Counted from the first letter of the stretch, positions 33,190 to 44,451 are shown. The stretch: DNA of 63,642 bases from Nemertoderma westbladi (GCA_032718475.1 JAUCBJ010001353.1:1-63642), one strand, 5' to 3'. Translations and numbers: made by a program. Notes: generated by a model not told the origin, from the letters alone.

Positions 33190-33939
33190 GGTGGTCGATC
33201 ATCAAAAAATTTGAAATTGTTGACTTTTTCATAAAAACTTATCATCTAATGAAAAATTTGACGTAGCATCGTAGAAGAATCAAGGTCCCATGACCTGAAT
33301 CCCAAACAGTTAACACTTTTCAAGGCGGTCTGTTATTTATCAAATTTTGGCCTAAAATTTGAATTTTTTTTCTTATTTCATTTTCAAAATTTACCCAGCT
33401 AAAGCAGAATTTAATGTAGATTCCAGAAATCGATAGCAAAATGATCTGACTAAAAAAAAAATCAAAACTTATAAGCATTAATCTGGGTACACATTATTTT
33501 ATTTGAAATGTCATATGTTATTGCCCCAACATGTGCTACATAAGGTGTGAAAATTTCATGTTAATATCTTTTATCGCTTCTGATATATGTGTACCTTTGA
33601 AAGGCGAATGCGAATAAATGCGATAATCCGAAATCACCCCAAAAGTTCTTAGCCGCATTTTGCTTACGTGCCCAGATTAATGCTTATAAATTTTGATTGG
33701 ATTTGATTCAGGTCATTTGCTATCGATTTTTGGAATCGACATTAAATTCTGTTCTAGATGGGTAAATTTTGAAATGAAATAATAAAAAAATATTTCAAAA
33801 TTTGGGCCAAAATTTGAAAAAACGGATTGTTTTGAAAAATTAAGCTTTGATTTTTTTTTGAACCTACGACACATTTTGCATTAGATGATATGTTTTATGA
33901 AAAAGTTAGTAATTTCAAATTTTTTGGTGTGCGACCACC
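33190..33939. mobile_element. 750-bp MITE with long inverted repeats and TTAA duplication
   Basis: Ends GGTGGTCG and CGACCACC are flanked by TTAA on both sides (33186-33189 and 33940-33943). The two halves are imperfect inverted repeats of about 300 bp, with matching inner blocks such as AGATTAATGCTTATAA (33660s) and the complement near 33470. No ORF. TTAA duplication points to the piggyBac or Kolobok groups. It sits in intron 4 of the minus-strand gene. Confidence 0.88.
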
Positions 33940-34001
33940 TTAAAAACATTGCTACTACAACAGTAGCACTATTATAACAATTATTATATTTACTAACTCA
34001 C

Positions 34002-34143
34002 CTTTTACTATCACCAACAGCTGACTTCGGTAAGGCAAACTCTATCGATGGATTCTGCTGGTAGGCTGGCTCTCTCGCACTCGGACTAGTGGAAGACCTT
34101 ATCCACCGGTGCAAACCGCCACGCTCCGACCCTCTTTGTTGAC
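34002..34143 (-). CDS. Exon 4 of the PDE-N-like gene
   Basis: The minus-strand acceptor TTTATTCAG ends at 34144 and the donor AAAAG|GTGAGT follows 34002, both near consensus. The 142-nt exon contributes two bases, 46 codons and two bases: the entering phase fits exon 3, and the leaving phase fits both 5a and 5b. The peptide is Ser/Arg/Gln-rich (HRWIRSSTSPSAREPAY) and looks disordered. Only the matching phases and sites, not homology, support it, but the agreement at both ends is strong. Confidence 0.72.
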
Positions 34144-34184
34144 CTGAATAAAGACAAACAATGTCAGCGTGTAGAATGTGTAAG

Positions 34185-34250
34185 GAGGGGGCGGGTGCGG
34201 GTGCAGGGTACGGGTGCAAGGTACGTACGGGTGCAGGGTACGGGTGCATA
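34185..34250 (+). repeat. Left stub of the 13-bp GTGCAGGGTACGG minisatellite
   Basis: Five or so units of GGGTGCAGGGTAC type end where a Gypsy gag sequence starts. The bulk of the same array lies beyond the Gypsy element at 37523-38692, so the retrotransposon inserted into the array. Confidence 0.85.
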
Positions 34251-37200
34251 ACATGGGACGACTACGCCACCCTCGTTCACCTCGACGAATTCCCCAACTG
34301 GAACAACTTTCTGCTTTCAGCCGTGCAATACACCAGGACGTACAGGATGTCTTATCGCACCTAGACATTGAACCTGCTGAACCTGGAGACGTTATTTCAA
34401 TTAACGACCGACTTAATGCAATCGCCACCTATTTCCAGGAAAAACGAGATTTAGGCCGAGAACTTGGAAGCATTTGAGTGCCGAATTCAAAACCCTGGAG
34501 AAACTTTTGATCAATTTCTCCTTGCTTTACGCAACCTGGGACAGGATGCTGAACGTTGCCACCATTGTTTCGATCTACGGGTCGCAGATCGAATACGGGT
34601 TGGGCTGCGGGACGAGGAGATCCGCCGCCATCTATAGGGATTCGCCCATACCCAAACAGTGATGACGTCACTGCTTTCTGTCGCCGGGAGGAGGCTGGCC
34701 GTAAATTCGCCAGCCCCGATACAACCGTCAGCCACATTAGAGGAAATAATTCAAGGAAGGAAGGCTGGTCAATTTCACCGGAAGGTTCAAGACAACAGTA
34801 TCGTAGTCAATCCCGGGATCGAATTCCGCAACATTTGAAGAATAAATGTCTCCGTTGTGGACATGACAAACACAAGGGTAATTCTACTTGCCCAGCACAA
34901 AACTCATCTTGCCCCACTTGTAAAAAGGTGGGACATTGGTCCAAGGTGCGCAGTTCAAAGTGGGAGAAATCATATTCGAAATCTGCTTCTCCTAAATCTA
35001 ATGTTGGATACATTAATCTTAATATCAATTATATTCATAATTCTGATACTAAACCGACACCGGAAGTTACAGTTTCCCTTGATCCTCTTAATTCTTCAGT
35101 CGATAGTCAAGTGGATGACATTGATGCACTTCCTGATACTGGTTCTCCGACTAGTATAATGTCCGATTCTGTATTTTACCAACTCGGATTCCAACTTTCT
35201 GACTTGGAACCCAGCCACTTGCCACTTTGCAGTTTTGGAAATCATTCCCTTGAGATTCTTGGACAATTTCCCTGTTCCATCAAACTTGGGAATCATACTT
35301 CTATGGCTAATATACGAGTCATTAAGTCGGTTTTCTCCTTGGTTGGATCACTTGCCAGGACCTCAATATTATTCCTTTGGACTTTCCAGCCCAAATCTGT
35401 CATATCCAACCATATTCTTCCTTAAAACTCCGTGACCATATACACTCCATTCCATATAATCCCTCTGATTCGGAAATCGATTCAATACGAAGCCAACTTT
35501 GTGAAATATTTTCTGATGTATTTTCTACAGGTGATCGATCATATTAAACCAATGCAAGGAAAACCGATGAAAATCCATGTTCAACTGAATGATATTCCCT
35601 TCTCTTTAACTACCTCTTGCCAAATCCATTTTTCCCTCAGAGAGAAGGCTAGACTTGAAATAGAAGCCATGATTGAGAAAGGTATTATCAAACAAGTTGG
35701 CGATGTCCCTACAGATTGGTGCCATCCAATCATCGTTACCCCAAAACACAACTCATGTGATGATGTACGCATCGCATATGTGTGGATCTTACTAAACTAA
35801 ACTCTTTTTGTGCACGTCCATACCATCCTTTACGAACCCCAAAGGATGCAGTTGACTCCATTCGTCGAACTGATCGCTATTACTCTACGCTTGATGCACT
35901 TAACGGGTACTGGCAGATTCCTCTTGATATTGAAAGCCAGTCTCCTACCACTTTCATATGTCCCCAAGGTCGTTTTAAATTCTTATGGGTACCTATGGGG
36001 CTGATATCCACTGGTGACGAATATAGTCGTCGGGGTGTTCTTGCCATACAGGGGATCACCAATCTCGAGAATGTTGTGGATGACACACTGATTCATTCCC
36101 ACACCATGTCGAACGAATCATTGAACTTCTTCAACGGTGTCGTGCTCATCAAATTACTTTAAATCCAAAGAAATTCGTATTTGCCAGAGATCATGTCGAT
36201 TATGTTGGTTACAATGTTGGTAGCAATGGAATTCAGGCCGATCCATCAAAATTATCCGCTATTTCCAATTTCCCAATTCCAACTAACCTTTCAGAATTAC
36301 GTTTATTATTTGGAATTGTAAACCAACTCGGTTCTTTTTCGAGCGACATAAGTGCAGCAGAAGCACCCTTACATCCACTCCTCGAGAAGGTCAATATTTT
36401 TCAGTGGACTCCTATTCACACTAACAACGCATTCAACGCTGTCAAATCTGCCCTTACTTCCCCACCGATTCTCATTCCATTCGACCCCAATCTTCCAGTA
36501 GAACCACACCCCGATGCTTCTCGTCTAAAAGGACTTGGTTTTGCTTTATTACAGCCAACATCCTCAGGTCATCTAAATCTTATCCAGTGTGGATCTCGAT
36601 TCGTTACGGACACCGAATCGCGATATGCAGTTATCGAGCTTGAAACTCTTGCCATCACCTGGGCTGTAAAGAAATGCCACATATACCTACTTGGTATTCC
36701 TTGTTTCACTATTATGAGTGACCATAAGCCACTTATACCAATTCTTAATGACAAAACTCTAGACAACATTGAGAATCCAAGGTTAAGACGTCTCAAAGAA
36801 AAACTTATACCGTATGCTTTCCATGCAGAGTGGAAGAAAGGTAAAGTTCATTATATTCCAGATGCACTTTCTCGTGGGCCAGTCAGTAACCCTACACCGG
36901 AGGATATCGTTATTGAGCAGGAGATCAACAATAATACTTCTGAACATATTAATTCAACTGTCAGTGCAATATCAGATAATAGTCCTCACTCCTCACTCAA
37001 TGACCCTAAGATCCAAGACATAAAAGATGCTGCTTCCTCTGATAAAACGTACCAGCAGCTTATCGATCAAATACAGAAGGGATTCCCTATAAAGTGAACT
37101 GGAATAAAGTTCATGATCTACAACCATACTGGAAATTACAAGACGAATTGTCAGTGGATGATGGACTTGTTTTGTATTTATCTCGTATTGTCATACCGCA

Positions 37201-37274
37201 GTCACAGCGCCGCCACATTCTAGAACTCTTACACCAATCCCATCAAGGGATTGAACGCTCTAAAATTCGATTGA
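34251..37274 (+). mobile_element. Degenerate Ty3/Gypsy retrotransposon (gag-pol), truncated in integrase
   Basis: In order, across several frames: gag-like segments (34280-34650, including FDQFLLALRNLGQDAE); a CCHC knuckle CLRCGHDKHKGNSTC with a second Cys pair (about 34850-34935); an aspartic protease DTGSPTSIM (about 35137); RT from LREKARLEIEAMIEKGIIK (about 35635) through VPMGLISTGDEYSRR to the active site VVDD (about 36073); RNase H with PDASRLKGLGFALL (about 36510); and the integrase HHCC start LELLHQSHQGIERSK (about 37217). Frameshifts occur near 34475, 35425, 35790 and 37095. The integrase core, 3' LTR and any 5' LTR are missing. It lies on the opposite strand within intron 3 of the host gene. 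Confidence 0.88.
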
Positions 37275-37522
37275 ACGTAACCTGCACCCGTACCCTGTAC
37301 CCTTACCCTGCACACGTACCCGCACCCTGCACCCTGGTATAGGATCAATTATATGGCCTAGCCCCTTAATATAAAAGGGCGGTAAATTTAAAGTATAGGA
37401 TCAATTATATGGCCTAGCCTTTTTATATTAAGGGGCTAGGCCATATAATTGATCCTATACCAGGGTGCAGGGTGCGGGTACGTGTGCAGGGTAAGGGTAC
37501 AGGGTACGGGTGCAGGTTACGT
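37275..37522. repeat. Perfect 102-bp-arm palindrome at the Gypsy/minisatellite junction
   Basis: Arms 37275-37376 and 37421-37522 are exact reverse complements as read, around a 44-bp spacer. Each arm contains 61 bp of the 13-bp minisatellite plus an AT-rich block with TATAGGATCAATTATATGG. The spacer repeats part of that block (37394-37418) in direct orientation. The left arm holds the minisatellite in reverse orientation relative to the rest of the array. Confidence 0.93.
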
Positions 37523-38692
37523 ACGGGTGCAGGTACGTGTGCAGGGTATGGATGCAGGCTTCGGGTGCAGGGTACGTACGGGTGCAGGGTGCAGGGAACG
37601 GGTGCAGGGTACAGGTACAGCTGCAGGGTACGGGTGCGTGCAGGGTACGGGTGCAGCTGCACGGTACAGGTGCAGGGTACGTACGGGTGCAGGGTACGGT
37701 AGAAGGGTGCGGGTACGTGTGCAGGGTAAGGGTGCAGGGTACGGGTGCAGGCTACGGGTGGAGGGTACGTACGGGAGCAGGGCAAGGGTGCAGGGTACGG
37801 GTGCAGGGTACGTACAGGTGCAGGTACGTGTGCAGGGTAAGGGTGCAGGGTACGGGTGCAGTGTACGGGTGCAGTGTACGGGTGCAGGGTACGGGTGCAG
37901 GGTACGGGTGCAGCTGCAGGGTATGAGGTGCAGGGTACGTACAGGTGCAGGTACGTGTGCAGGGTAAGGGTGCAGGGTACGGGTGCAGTGTACGGGTGCA
38001 GTGTACGGGTGCAGGCTACGGGTGCAGGGTACGTACGGGTGCAGTGTACGGGTGCTAGCAGGGTACGGGTGCAGGTACGTGTACAGGGTAAGGGTGCAGT
38101 GTACGGGTGCAGGGTACGGGTGCAGTGTACGGGTGCAGTGTACGGGTGCTAGCAGGGTACGGGTGCAGGTACGTGTACAGGGTAAGGGTGCAGTGTACGG
38201 GTGCAGGGTACGGGTGCAGTGTACGGGTGCAGGTACGTGTACAGGGTAAGGGTGCAGTGTACGGGTGCAGGGTACGGGTGCAGTGTACGGGTGCTAGCAG
38301 GGTACGGGTGCAGGGTACGGGTGCTAGCAGGGTACGGGTGCAGGGTACGGGTGCAGGGCAAGGATGCAGGGTACGGGTGCAGGGCAAGGATGCAGGGTAC
38401 GGGTGCAGTGTACGGGTGCTAGCAGGGTAAGGGAGCAGGGTACGGGTGCAGGGCAAGGGTGCAGGATACTGGTGCAGTGTACGGGTGCTAGCAGGGTACG
38501 GGTGCAGGGTACGGGTGCAGGGTACGGGTGCAGGGTACGGGTGCAGGGCAAGGATGCAGGGTACGGGTGCAGTGTACGGGTGCTAGCAGGGTACGGGAGC
38601 AGGGTACGGGTGCAGGGTACGGGTGCAGGGTACGGGTGCTAGCAGGGTACGGGTGCAGGGTACGGGTGCTAGCAGGGTACGGGTGCAGGGTA
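37523..38692 (+). repeat. 13-bp minisatellite, GTGCAGGGTACGG type
   Basis: About 85-90 units based on GGGTGCAGGGTAC, with variants GTGCAGTGTACGG, a TACGTACG doublet, GCAAGG for TACGG and a longer unit carrying GCTAGC. Open frames through it (VRVQGTGAGYGC-like) are a by-product of the repeat. It lies in intron 3 of the minus-strand gene. Confidence 0.95.
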
Positions 38693-39137
38693 CGAGATCC
38701 CGGACTCGCCCCTGACTTTTATTGAACGGGATCACGAAGTATAAATAAATAGTGCAAGTAAATTTGTTGAATATCCGATGAATAGATCCACCTGAATAGA
38801 TACCGAATTAATACACCATCTCCCTCAATACAACAACCATTTTTTAGAAAGTAGGAGCCAACCCCCCCCCCCCCCCCCCCCCCCCCAATTTTTTTTTCCC
38901 ATTTCAATATTATTATAAGAAATTTGGTATAAATCGTCTATTTAGCAATGTTTAACCCTTTATTTTTCGTCTTTGGAATGTAATCTGGATATCATTAGAA
39001 CCGCCTTAATCTGCAGATTCCGAATCAGAAAACCGTTTAAAATTTCACCAAACATTGTCAAGGATATCATCAAAATACTAATGTGTAAATTTTAAGTCGT
39101 AAATCGATAAAATTCTAAATATAACGTCGCAATGACG
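38693..39137. other. Noncoding spacer with a long poly(C) tract
   Basis: A run of about 25 C followed by T runs occupies 38861-38898. No gene was recognised. Confidence 0.6.
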
Positions 39138-39359
39138 TCACAACAAGGCCCTGCGTACAATATAAGGTTGCCATGACGACTCTACAGCTACAAACCTATA
39201 ACTCCCACATCGATGGCAGCGTAGGGCCTCGTGACGCACACCCTCTGCGTTTTTTCTAGTTGTGAAATTCAGCAAACCGCCGCAAAGGGGCCTTGGACAA
39301 GGGAACATGGAACCGTCTGGCGTGTGGATGGCGACGGATCGTCTGCCCTTGAGAATCAA
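39138..39359 (-). CDS. Small ORF with a possible zinc-ribbon
   Basis: A minus-strand open frame of 73 codons without ATG at its start; an internal ATG gives MFPCPRPLCGG. Two cysteine pairs, C-x4-C and CHRC, 20-odd residues apart, could bind zinc, with a conserved-looking ending SSWQPYIVRRALL. No family was recognised and there are no clear splice sites. It lies in intron 3 of the minus-strand gene, next to a minisatellite. It could be a transposon fragment or chance. Confidence 0.2.
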   Translation of the reverse strand: MILKGRRSVAIHTPDGSMFPCPRPLCGGLLNFTTRKNAEGVRHEALRCHRCGSYRFVAVESSWQPYIVRRALL

Positions 39360-39417
39360 GCCTAGAAGAAAGAATTAAAGAGCTAACTGCAAGTTTTTTG
39401 CATTAGTCTCATTACAA

Positions 39418-40245
39418 ATTGGGTGAACGACCTGCAGTTGGGGGTGAACGACCTGCAGTTGGGGGTGAACGACCTTAGTTTGGTGTGAACGACCTGCAGT
39501 TGGGGGTGAACGACCTGCAGTTGGGGGTGAACGACCTTAGTTGGGTGTGAACGACCTGCAGTTGGGGGTGAACGACCTGCAGTTGGGGTGAATGGCCTGC
39601 AGTTGGGGGTGAACGGCCTGCAGTTGGGGGTGAACGACCTGCAGTTGGGGGTGAACGTCCTGCAGTTTGGGATGAATGGCCTGCAGTTGGGGGTGAACGA
39701 CCTGCAGTTTGGGGTGAACGACTTGCAGTTGGGGGTGAACGACTTGCAGTTGGGGGTGAACGACCTGCAGTTGGGGGTGAACGACTTGCAGTTGGGGTGA
39801 ACGACCTGCAGTTGGGGTGAACGACCTGTAGTTTGGGGTGAACGACCTGCAGTTGGGGGTGAACGACTTGCAGTTGAGGGTGAACGACCTGCAGTTGGGG
39901 GTGAACGACCTGTAGTTGGGGTGAACGTCCTGCAGTTTGGGATGAATGGCCTGCAGTTGGGGGTGAACGACCTGCAGTTAGGGATGAACGACTTGCAGTT
40001 GGGGTGAACGGCCTGCAGTTGGGGGTGAACGACCTGCAGTTGGGGATGAACGACTTGCAGTTGGGGTGAACGACCTGCAGTTGGGGGTGATCGACTTGCA
40101 GTTGGGGGTGAACGACCTGTAGTTGGGGTGAACGACCTGCAGTTGGGGGTGAACGACCTGCAGTTAGGGGTGAACGACCTGCAGTTGGGGGTGAACGACC
40201 TGTAGTTGGGGTGAACGACCTGTAGTTGGGGTGAACGACCTGCAG
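39418..40245 (+). repeat. 21/22-bp minisatellite with a PstI-type core
   Basis: About 38 units of GGTGAACGACCTGCAGTTGG with one to three extra G. Variants include TTAGTT, ACTTGCAG and AATGGCC. Short inverted repeats AAAGAGCTAAC (39377-39387) and GTTAGCTCTTT (40269-40279) bracket the array, which may mean it lies inside a small inverted-repeat element. Confidence 0.93.
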
Positions 40246-40279
40246 CTTGGTGGTAGCACGTTCAGTACGTTAGCTCTTT

Positions 40280-41289
40280 GATCTTCCTAACAGCTTTAAT
40301 ATGTCAATAGCGTTATGTTGTGTTCAGCCAACGTGGGGGAGGCCAAACAGTAAAAGAACATCACAAATTGATATTTGAAATTTGTTGTCTCCCTCAAGCG
40401 GCGAGCGGAAGACTTAAATATTTCACTAAAAACACAACTAGTACCTTAATCTTTATCCAAATTATATGTAACCAAGCACATTCGAATCAACAATAACATC
40501 AGCCGATTTTTATAATTCTCATTTTTTACTAAAATTAATTAATAAAATTAATTAATTTTAATTAATTTAATTAATTAAAATTCGTAATAATATTTGGATT
40601 TGGACAAATTTTTTTTCCAAAAATCTGCTGGAGATTTTCAAGGTCATCAAAAAACCTTTCAAACGAGCCATAAATTACCGAATTTGTGTAAAAAATGGCG
40701 GAGGATCTCAAGAACTCGGTTGTGGTTCTATATCACAATATCAATCAAGCAATATCATGTAATATAAACAGCAGTAACACTGTACAGAAAAAATGCCTAT
40801 GTGAGGCTTAATAACCGGTAACGCCGTCAGTCGGTTGAGGCCATGGCAAAAGCGAGTATCGCTTATCTCCCCTTTTTAGTTGGACCACTTTCTCGTTTCT
40901 TCACAGTCATCGAAGATTGCACTGGAACTTGTCATTTTAATTACTTCTGTTAGGCCTAATTCAGTAAAGTTACCAAAGAAACACTAATACCGGTAACTGA
41001 ATACTGTAATATATTGCAAATACAGCAAAAGTCAGGCAGTAATAACTGTTTAAACAGGGTTGCAAATCTGATGACTAACGCTGGATAAATTATATTTTTT
41101 TAAATTGTGATTAAATCACAAATATTGGAAAGTAAGATAGGTTTAAAGAATAGCCTATAAAATTGTTATACTTTTGTATTGGACCCTAAACTTTTGCATG
41201 CAAGCTCATAATTAAATTATCTTTCGAATGATATATTACACTAAAGTACATGTCTGGCAGTTTTGGCTGGCCAGGGGGGGGGGGGGGGG
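40280..41289. other. Noncoding, AT-rich, with a poly(G) tract
   Basis: TTAATTAA-type simple sequence occupies 40520-40590 and a run of about 25 G ends at 41296. No gene was seen. Confidence 0.6.
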
Positions 41290-42750
41290 GGGGGGCAATC
41301 ATTATGGAACACCCGGTAGATAGTGGTGGTAAAGGATGTGCTGACAGGTTATAACGGAAAGTTACGTCTTGCCGGATGAGGTTGGCCCGAAAATCAGCAT
41401 CAGCATTCGAATTTGGCTTATAACAGGTACAATGCATTGGCACGCGTGATCTCATTGGACGCCCGAAGAGAAGTTGTGCGGGGGACGCACCACAGGCTGC
41501 CGGTGTATTGCGCCACTCCAATATTGCCTCTGCGAAAGCGACCTGGTCAAGGTGCCCCGAAGCAGTCTGGCACTTTTTTATAGGAGACTTCATTGCGTGG
41601 ACTGCCGATTCAGCATGTCCATTTGATTGGGGGAATTCTGGTGAGGAAACACGTGGAGTTACAGACCATTCAGAGAGAAAGTCGTTAAACTCTTTTGACG
41701 AGAATTGTGGGCCACAATAGATATAGTCTACACTTGAAAATGTCCCATACAACTGCCAACAGTTCTAACTCAATCATGGCATATCGTGACTCCGTGTCCG
41801 ATACGAAACGTGAGCCACATTGAATGAGACGCCAAGAAGGGGGTGAGTTGGAACCAGCAGGCATAGTTTTGTAGTAAGACATAACCCAAGCCTTTGAGAC
41901 GAGAAGCAGTCTGTACGCAGAAGAGTTGGCAGTTTGGGATCGAATGATTGCAGAACGGGGGGCGAAACTAAAGCATCCTTAACAGCATTAAATGCTTCGG
42001 TATGGGTATCCATCCAGAGGAAAGAATTATGCTTCTGAAGTAGTGGACGTAAAGGAAAAGCAGCTGCTGCAACTGTAGAAGTAAAGTCGCCAAACTGGTT
42101 AACGAGACCGAAGAATGAGCGTAGCTCACTAATGTTTGTTGGGATTGGAAAGTTAGAGATTGCTGAGACTCGATTGGGGTCGGCCTTAATACCATTGCGC
42201 CCAATACCCTGCGAATTGAACGCTTGACTGTGCGAAAACTACTTTGGTGGGCTTAAGTGTAATAGCAGAGTTGCGACAACGAGAGAAGAGTTCTGTTACT
42301 ATGGAAACATGTTCCTCAAAAGTAGTAGTATAAACAATGATATCATCTACTATTTTCTTAATATTTGGTAGACCCTCAAGAGCAGAATCACCACGGAGAC
42401 AGTGCTCGTCTCCGGAACATGAGAGTCCCATAGGAGCACGTAAGTACATGTAGCGCCCATATGGAGGAAGAAAAGTTGTTAGTGGTTGGCTTTCTTTATC
42501 TAGTGGTATCCGCCAATAACCGTGCGTTGCGTCGAAGGTGGAAAAATAACGCAGGTATTGAAAATGCTACATCCCGAGGAGCTGGGAAGGTGTGTATGGG
42601 GCGCTGTATATAATTGTTGTGATGCGCCACTTTGTTGTAGTATTTTGATAAATTGAAAAATCGAAAAATGTAATTCAGGGATAGTTCCCTTCCCGCCCAA
42701 ACATGTCTGTCTGTGTTCTGTTAAGCGGTTAGTAATGTTTGGCACTGGCT
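41290..42750 (-). mobile_element. Degenerate Ty3/Gypsy retrotransposon fragment
   Basis: Read on the minus strand: RT with APMGLSCSGDEHCLRG and the active site IVDDIIVY (about 42340-42430), the RT/RNase H connection (about 42000-42200), RNase H remnants with SRFVSDTESRYAMIELE (about 41770-41830), then directly the integrase core end GPQFSSKEFNDF and SPEFPQSNGHAESAVHAMK (about 41580-41710). The N-terminal half of integrase has been deleted and frames shift several times. The RT motifs resemble the plus-strand Gypsy at 34251-37274, so the two may belong to one lineage. In intron 3 of the minus-strand gene, same strand as the gene. Confidence 0.85.
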
Positions 42751-43331
42751 TCAAAGCAACTCACTAACATTATATATCAATATCGGGGTTGTCAGGGTCG
42801 GTAATTTCATTTCCGACGTCAGTTTTACTGTTTAGTGGTATCTAGTCTGTCTGACGGTTTGTTTCTCTGTATGTCTTCTAAATTTTGATGGACAAACTGG
42901 TAGACGGAAAGAACGATAACTCGAAAACTAAAAAAGACCTCGCCAATCCGTTTTGCGATTTGAAAAGAATATAAAGTGACATTGATAATATTCAGGAAAT
43001 GAAAAACCCTAAGAAATCGAATATGGCCGAACCGCATCCACATTCTCCCACGATATCGATACATTACAACAGCCACTTTAAGTTGAAACTAATGTAAATA
43101 TTTGATAAGGTTCAACCCAACATGCAACGACATGGAATCAGACTTAGCAAACCGTTTTATACTTGAGTAAAAGCGAATGGAGTAAAACATTGGGTAAAAC
43201 ATGCGGTATAGGAATATTATTTGTACTGGCGGGGCAAATTCAAATCTTTTTAAGTGAATTAAGAGAATCTAGTTGAAATAGATTTACAAATTATTATAAA
43301 CACTGTTTGAAGGAATTAGTGCGCTACTTAC
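42751..43331. other. Intron 3 sequence without recognised features
   Basis: Nothing recognisable apart from the donor of exon 3 at its right end (GTAAGT, minus strand, from 43331). Confidence 0.6.
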
Positions 43332-44185
43332 CAGGTTCACTAGGGCCAGATGGCACCGATGATATCTGAGGATCACAGACTTTGGAGGGTTTACTATAAA
43401 CCGTGGAAGTATCACGGCGAACGCGGTAACCGGAATTGTTACCATAACCAGTACTTCCGGTAGCATAATCGGTACTTCCGGTAGCATACTCGGTACTTCC
43501 GGTAGCATAATCGGTACTTCCCGTAGCATACTCGGTACTTCCGGTAGCATAATCGGTACTTCCCGTAGCATACTCGGTACTTCCGGTAGCATAATCGGTA
43601 CTTCCCGTAGCATACTTGGTACTTCCCGTAGCATACTCGGTACTTCCGGTAGCATTACCGCCACTTCCGGTACCATAACAGGCTGTCCCGGATTCGAAAT
43701 TGCCAGAACGACCAACCGTTTGATTCGATTGAGTTAGATCTGGGAAAATATTTACAGATGGCGTTACCATAGAAGCGTAATCATTAGTGGAGAGTTGAGT
43801 TGGTTCATCGGGTAATACATCGAGATACGTCAACTCCTCGTTGTTTTCGCTTTTAACGAGTTTCAGGCGAGACGAATCGATGTTCGCGGGCCAGTTCACA
43901 ACATCGTCGTTAAACTCGCCGCTGGCAGATAATGTCGCTAAGGTTACCTTGGTTTTGGGTGGAAGCGGTTGATGTTGGGGATACGTTGCTGGTAATAATG
44001 GGGTTGGGTCTACCGCGCGCCGATGGGAGGAGATAGCAGGAGCGCCAATCTGAAATGGAACATCCGAAGGTTGAGTATCTGTGAGACAACCAGCACCACT
44101 GGTGTCATCAGCAGGAGGATCAGTGTCCACTAAGGGATCACCGCCACTTAAGGTAACAGTGACAGGTTGTCGACGGTTGGGAAAT
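43332..44185 (-). CDS. Exon 3 of the PDE-N-like gene, with heptad-tyrosine repeat
   Basis: The minus-strand acceptor TTATGATTGTTGCAG ends at 44186 and the donor CTG|GTAAGT follows 43332, both close to consensus. The 854-nt exon enters after two bases from exon 2 and leaves one base, fitting both neighbours. The peptide is Pro/Ser/Thr/Asp-rich and probably disordered, with two isolated tyrosine motifs (ELTYLDVL and NDYASMV). It then has a run of ten Tyr exactly seven residues apart in the unit YATGST(D/E), followed by GYRVRRDTS. Acidic residues directly before Tyr are typical of tyrosine-kinase substrates. An ORF of 268 codons extends beyond the donor only by chance. No family name can be given to this region. 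Confidence 0.78.
43444..43653 (-). repeat. Coding 21-bp repeat giving ten (D/E)YATGST heptads
   Basis: Inside exon 3, units of 21 bp encode YATGST plus D or E. After the first two units the residue before Tyr alternates D, E, D, E, so the unit of homogenisation is 42 bp. All copies are in frame with no stop, and changes at synonymous or conservative positions keep every Tyr. Confidence 0.9.
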
Positions 44186-44237
44186 CTGCAACAATCATAA
44201 GATAATAAAAAACGTAAAATCTAGGCAAAGGCAAACT

Positions 44238-44416
44238 GATCGGACCCCATTGCTCAATTGACCGGACCCATTGCCATTTTGACCGGACCCGTTGACCGGA
44301 CCCATTGCCATTTTGACCGGTCCGGTTGACCGGACCCATTGCCATTTTGACCGGTCCGGTTGACCGGACCCATTGCCATTTTGACCGGACCCATTGACCC
44401 AACCATTGCCATTTAA
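44238..44416. repeat. 34-bp intronic minisatellite (GACCGGACCCATTGCCATTT)
   Basis: About five units alternate GACCGGACCCATTGCC with GACCGGTCCGGTT. It lies in intron 2, about 50 bp upstream of the exon 3 acceptor on the minus strand. The palindrome ACCGGTCCGGT in the unit could form small hairpins. Confidence 0.88.
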
Positions 44417-44432
44417 AGGAGCAGGTTAGTAA

Positions 44433-44451
44433 AGGAAAGGAGCAGGTTACA
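44433..44451 (+). other. Terminal-repeat motif, left-facing (GGAAAGGAGCAGGTTACA)
   Basis: The motif recurs inverted at 47222-47239 (just after a piggyBac fragment) and as a pair around 51431-52194. Downstream of each motif AACCAAAACA-like sequence follows at a similar distance, so they share about 40 bp of terminal sequence. A second partial copy of the motif precedes it at 44415-44428. Confidence 0.65.

Noticed and set aside
37449-38725. Cys/Gly/Val-rich ORFs through the 13-bp repeat
   Set aside because: They overlap in all frames and on both strands, follow the repeat exactly, and stop where the repeat stops.
43324-43715. Overlapping minus-strand ORF rich in VPSMLREVPIML
   Set aside because: It is the other frame of the tyrosine-heptad repeat; the splice-phase model selects the YATGST frame.
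43780-43830. ITIM/ITSM-type immune receptor tail (LTYLDV, NDYASM)
   Set aside because: No transmembrane segment or ectodomain is found in the joined exons, so the short tyrosine motifs do not justify calling it a receptor.
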